Assembly (NCBI GenBank): GCA_037446075.1
Contig: JBBIJH010000123.1
Span: 1 to 8,072, forward strand
Direction of reading: 5' to 3'
Length of the DNA stretch: 8,072 bases
Origin: JBBIJH01 sp037446075
GTDB lineage: Bacteria > Bacteroidota > Ignavibacteria > UBA10030 > JAHEZR01
Shown here: positions 5,838-8,072 of the stretch, one piece after another
Layout of the letters: every line of letters begins with the position of its first letter
Numbering within the stretch: position 1 is the first letter of the stretch
Program-made: the position numbers and the translations under genes
Notes under the pieces: model-generated
The model's input: only the letters and a program-made list of their open reading frames with translations
Databases searched by the model: none
Told to the model about the DNA's origin: nothing

Positions 5838-6948
5838 TGTTCTTAAGCTAAACGAATTTGCCCCTCTCGTTGGCCGACGGATCGGCATTATCACGAACCA
5901 CACAGGCTTGAGTCGCGATGGCCGGAGCACGATTGAGGTGCTGCGGGCTGCGCCGAATATGAGTGTAAGGGCCATCTTCACCCCCGAACATGGATTTGGA
6001 GGAACGTCGGAACGGGATACGATTCCAGACACGGTCTATGCAACAACTCGTCTGCCGATATATTCTTTGTACGGGAAGACGAGGCGACCGACGGAGTCGA
6101 TGCTCAAGGGGCTGAATGCACTGGTCTACGACATTCAGGACGTTGGCGTTCGGCACTACACGTACATCACAACTCTCGCGTACTGTATGGAAGAGGCAGC
6201 AAAACATAAGATCAAGTTCTTTGTCCTCGATCGGCCAGTGATGATCAACGGCTCAATAGTAGAAGGGGATGTTCTCCCGGACAGCATCCGTTCATTTGTC
6301 GGCTATCTCTCTCTCCCGACCCGTTATGGAATGACCACCGGGGAAGTGGCGCGCTTTTATAATGAGGAAGGCAAGGTTGGCTGTGATCTTGAAGTCATCA
6401 AGATGGAAGGTTGGAGAAGAACGATGTGGTACAACGAAACCCGGCTGCGCTGGGTGAATCCCTCTCCGAATATCAGAAAGCTGGACCAGGCGATTCTGTA
6501 CTCTGGCTTGGGATGTCTTGAAGCGACAAACCTCTCCGTGGGACGAGGGACTGATCATCCATTCGAGTACTATGGTGCCCCTGACCTGGACGGAGTACGT
6601 TTGGCCAGGGAGTTGAACGCGGCCGGAATCGCAGGGCTGAAGGCTTCTCCCGTGAAGTTCACCCCTAAGGCAAGCACATTCAGCAACCAAGAATGCCACG
6701 GTATCCAGCTGGAGGTTACTGACCGAAATCAACTGAGAACAATCGAGGCGCTTGTGAGAATAAGCATTCTTCTTAAACAACTTGCGCCCGATTGGAACTA
6801 CCATACGGAAGGGTTCGCAACGCTTGTTGGGTCGGATTTTCTCATCCGTGCCCTTGATCGCGGCCTAACAGCGGAGGAGATTCTGCGGGTCCTTGCCGAC
6901 AAGGTTGAGCAATTTAAGCCGATTCGGGACAAGTACTTACTCTATTAG
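5749..6948 (+). CDS. namZ: Secreted DUF1343 protein, NamZ-type exo-beta-N-acetylmuramidase
   Basis: DUF1343 proteins (founding member NamZ, formerly YbbC, of Bacillus subtilis) release N-acetylmuramic acid from the non-reducing end of peptidoglycan fragments. The 399-residue product has an N-terminal signal sequence (MTIPRR then a hydrophobic stretch 7-22) without a lipobox cysteine, so it is probably exported to the periplasm. Family segments are RIGIITNHTGLSRDG (44-58), FTPEHGFGG (77-85, with Glu80-His81 likely at the active site), YDIQDVGVRHYTY, DRP, NPSPNI (237-242) and GRGTDHPFEYYGAP (265-278). ATG 5749 is chosen because it gives the signal peptide; AAGGA lies 11 bases upstream. The start overlaps the end of the cytochrome-like frame. 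No MurNAc uptake or kinase genes are adjacent. The biochemical activity is inferred from the family. Confidence 0.87.
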   Translation: MTIPRRFSLYVLMMTGLLLPLRSQVIPGIDVLKLNEFAPLVGRRIGIITNHTGLSRDGRSTIEVLRAAPNMSVRAIFTPEHGFGGTSERDTIPDTVYATTRLPIYSLYGKTRRPTESMLKGLNALVYDIQDVGVRHYTYITTLAYCMEEAAKHKIKFFVLDRPVMINGSIVEGDVLPDSIRSFVGYLSLPTRYGMTTGEVARFYNEEGKVGCDLEVIKMEGWRRTMWYNETRLRWVNPSPNIRKLDQAILYSGLGCLEATNLSVGRGTDHPFEYYGAPDLDGVRLARELNAAGIAGLKASPVKFTPKASTFSNQECHGIQLEVTDRNQLRTIEALVRISILLKQLAPDWNYHTEGFATLVGSDFLIRALDRGLTAEEILRVLADKVEQFKPIRDKYLLY

Positions 6949-6965
6949 GGGAAAGGCAAAGTGTC

Positions 6966-7967
6966 ATGAGCATCCTCGTTGATAAGAATACGCGTTTGGT
7001 GGTTCAGGGGATTACCGGAGGTGAAGGAACCTTCCATACGAAGCAGATGATCGAGTACGGAACGAAAGTGGTCGCAGGTGTCACACCCGGAAAGGGAGGG
7101 CAGAAGCACGATGGAGTGCCAGTGTTCAACACCGTGGAAGCGGCCGTGCGCGAGACTGGGGCGAATACGTCGTGCATTTTCGTGCCTGCGGCGTTTGCCC
7201 CTGACGCAATCTACGAAGCCGCCGAAGCCGGCATCCTGCTGATCGTGTGCATCACAGAAGGGATTCCCGCGAGGGACATGACTCAAGTGTATCATTATCT
7301 CAAAACCACGAAGAGTCGGCTCGTTGGGCCAAACTGTCCGGGCGGTATTTCCCCCGGGAAAGCCAAGGTGGGAATCATGCCCGGCTTTATCCATCGGCCA
7401 GGGAATGTGGGTGTAATCTCTCGGAGCGGGACGTTAACCTACGAAGCCGTATGGCAGATCACACAACGTGGTTTAGGGCAAACCACGTGCATTGGAATCG
7501 GAGGGGATCCAGTCGTGGGGACACGATTCGTCGATGCACTGGCGCTATTCAAAGAAGATAGCGAGACGAGAGCGGTTGTGATCATCGGCGAGATCGGTGG
7601 CACTGCCGAGGAAGAAGCGGCTGCGTTCGTTGGTGCAGAGTTCAATAAGCCCGTAATTGGATTCGTCGCTGGCCGCACAGCGCCACCAGGCCGGAGGATG
7701 GGCCACGCCGGTGCGATCATTTCCGGCGGTCATGGTACCGCTGCCGAGAAGATTGCCGTGATGAGGAAAGCAGGTATTCACATTGTTGAGAGCCCGGCCT
7801 TGATCGGGGAGACGGTCAGGAAAGTCCTCTATCCGTCTGAGCGGCACAAGTTCATCGTGCAAGTCTCCAAAGAGTTACATAAGATCGCTTCTCAGGGGAG
7901 ACGAAACAGGAGGAGAGTTCGGTCTCACGCAAGCAGGAAGGCGAAGCAGTCGAGGAGAAAAAAGTAG
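6966..7967 (+). CDS. sucD: Succinate-CoA ligase (ADP/GDP-forming) subunit alpha, with basic C-terminal extension
   Basis: SucD is the CoA-binding, phosphohistidine-carrying subunit of succinyl-CoA synthetase, which couples succinyl-CoA and succinate conversion to NTP formation in the TCA cycle. Residues 1-290 match throughout: MSILVDKNT, the CoA-binding TGGEGTFHT, GVTPGKGG, GPNCPGGISPG, SRSGTLTYE, GIGGDP, GEIGG with Glu209, and the phosphorylated His247 in RMGHAGAI. The usual protein ends at about 288-292; here about 40 more residues follow, and the last 33 hold 15 Lys/Arg (GRRNRRRVR, ending SRRKK). The ATG is preceded by AGGGGAAAGG (6947-6956), which overlaps the stop of the gene before it. 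sucC is not adjacent; ndk starts 20 bases downstream, so the two may be co-transcribed. Confidence 0.95.
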   Translation: MSILVDKNTRLVVQGITGGEGTFHTKQMIEYGTKVVAGVTPGKGGQKHDGVPVFNTVEAAVRETGANTSCIFVPAAFAPDAIYEAAEAGILLIVCITEGIPARDMTQVYHYLKTTKSRLVGPNCPGGISPGKAKVGIMPGFIHRPGNVGVISRSGTLTYEAVWQITQRGLGQTTCIGIGGDPVVGTRFVDALALFKEDSETRAVVIIGEIGGTAEEEAAAFVGAEFNKPVIGFVAGRTAPPGRRMGHAGAIISGGHGTAAEKIAVMRKAGIHIVESPALIGETVRKVLYPSERHKFIVQVSKELHKIASQGRRNRRRVRSHASRKAKQSRRKK

Positions 7968-7987
7968 CTCATTGAAAGGTCTGGAAA

Positions 7988-8072
7988 GTGGCAAATCGAA
8001 CGTTGGCGATTCTGAAACCCGACTGTATCCGGAAAAAAGTAGTAGGCAAAGTCCTGAGTCGGATTGAAGAGG
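7988..8072 (+). CDS. ndk: Nucleoside diphosphate kinase (N-terminal part, cut by window edge)
   Basis: GTG 7988 opens a frame reading ANRTLAILKPDCIRKKVVGK after the first residue, the standard Ndk N-terminus including TLAILKPD. Ndk transfers the gamma phosphate between nucleoside triphosphates and diphosphates through a phosphohistidine that lies further on and is not visible. Only 28 codons are present. GAAAGG (7974-7979) is 8 bases before the GTG. It follows sucD by 20 bases, a sensible neighbour because Ndk spreads phosphate from the ATP or GTP made by succinyl-CoA synthetase. Confidence 0.93.
   Translation, partial: MANRTLAILKPDCIRKKVVGKVLSRIEE

Noticed and set aside
199..7862. Minus-strand open frames opposite the main genes
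   Set aside because: All overlap strongly supported plus-strand genes and show no family motifs, consistent with shadows of the coding strand.
1..8072. Mobile elements, CRISPR arrays, long direct repeats or a defence/secondary metabolism cluster
   Set aside because: Reading both strands by eye found no transposase, integrase, terminal repeats, spaced direct repeats or sharp composition change; the gene content is housekeeping.

Overview
The window reads almost entirely left to right and looks like ordinary chromosomal housekeeping DNA from a bacterium of moderate GC. Three things suggest a relative of the Chlorobi/Ignavibacteria side of the Bacteroidota-Chlorobiota group. Purine-rich Shine-Dalgarno sites are common, the single clear promoter is a sigma-70 type TTGACT-17-TATCAT rather than the Bacteroidia type, and the protein families fit (PurS/PurQ, short type Psd with PssA, TatA, GatA, secreted DUF1343/NamZ, SucD, Ndk). 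The placement is an inference from style and family, not a proven assignment.

Layout. At the left edge is the 5' part of a tRNA on the minus strand, probably tRNA-Gln, cut before the anticodon. A 211-base intergenic region follows with a promoter facing right. From there the plus strand carries purC, psd, pssA, purS, purQ, tatA and gatA with short gaps, so one long transcript is plausible. The gaps are 12 to 47 bases, except 139 bases between purS and purQ. That gap holds a small hairpin and a possible 32-codon ORF overlapping the purQ start. After gatA come a well-translated-looking 38-residue membrane protein, a damaged or unusual cytochrome c-like gene, a secreted DUF1343/NamZ-type muramidase, sucD, and the first 28 codons of ndk, which runs off the right edge. 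No strong intrinsic terminator, mobile element, CRISPR array or transfer signature was seen.

How the genes fit together. purC, purS and purQ supply steps of de novo purine (IMP) synthesis; purL, needed for PurS and PurQ to work, is outside the window. psd and pssA form the CDP-diacylglycerol to phosphatidylserine to phosphatidylethanolamine route and sit inside the purine block. tatA is part of the twin-arginine exporter. gatA is the amidase subunit of the tRNA-dependent amidotransferase. sucD (TCA cycle, substrate-level phosphorylation) and ndk (NTP balance) follow.

The observations most worth a second look are the cytochrome c-like gene whose heme motif reads SxxCH and whose upstream part lies in another frame, the unlisted-size membrane peptide before it, the strongly basic C-terminal tail on SucD, and the arrangement in front of purQ. 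I did not find a convincing new multi-gene system.
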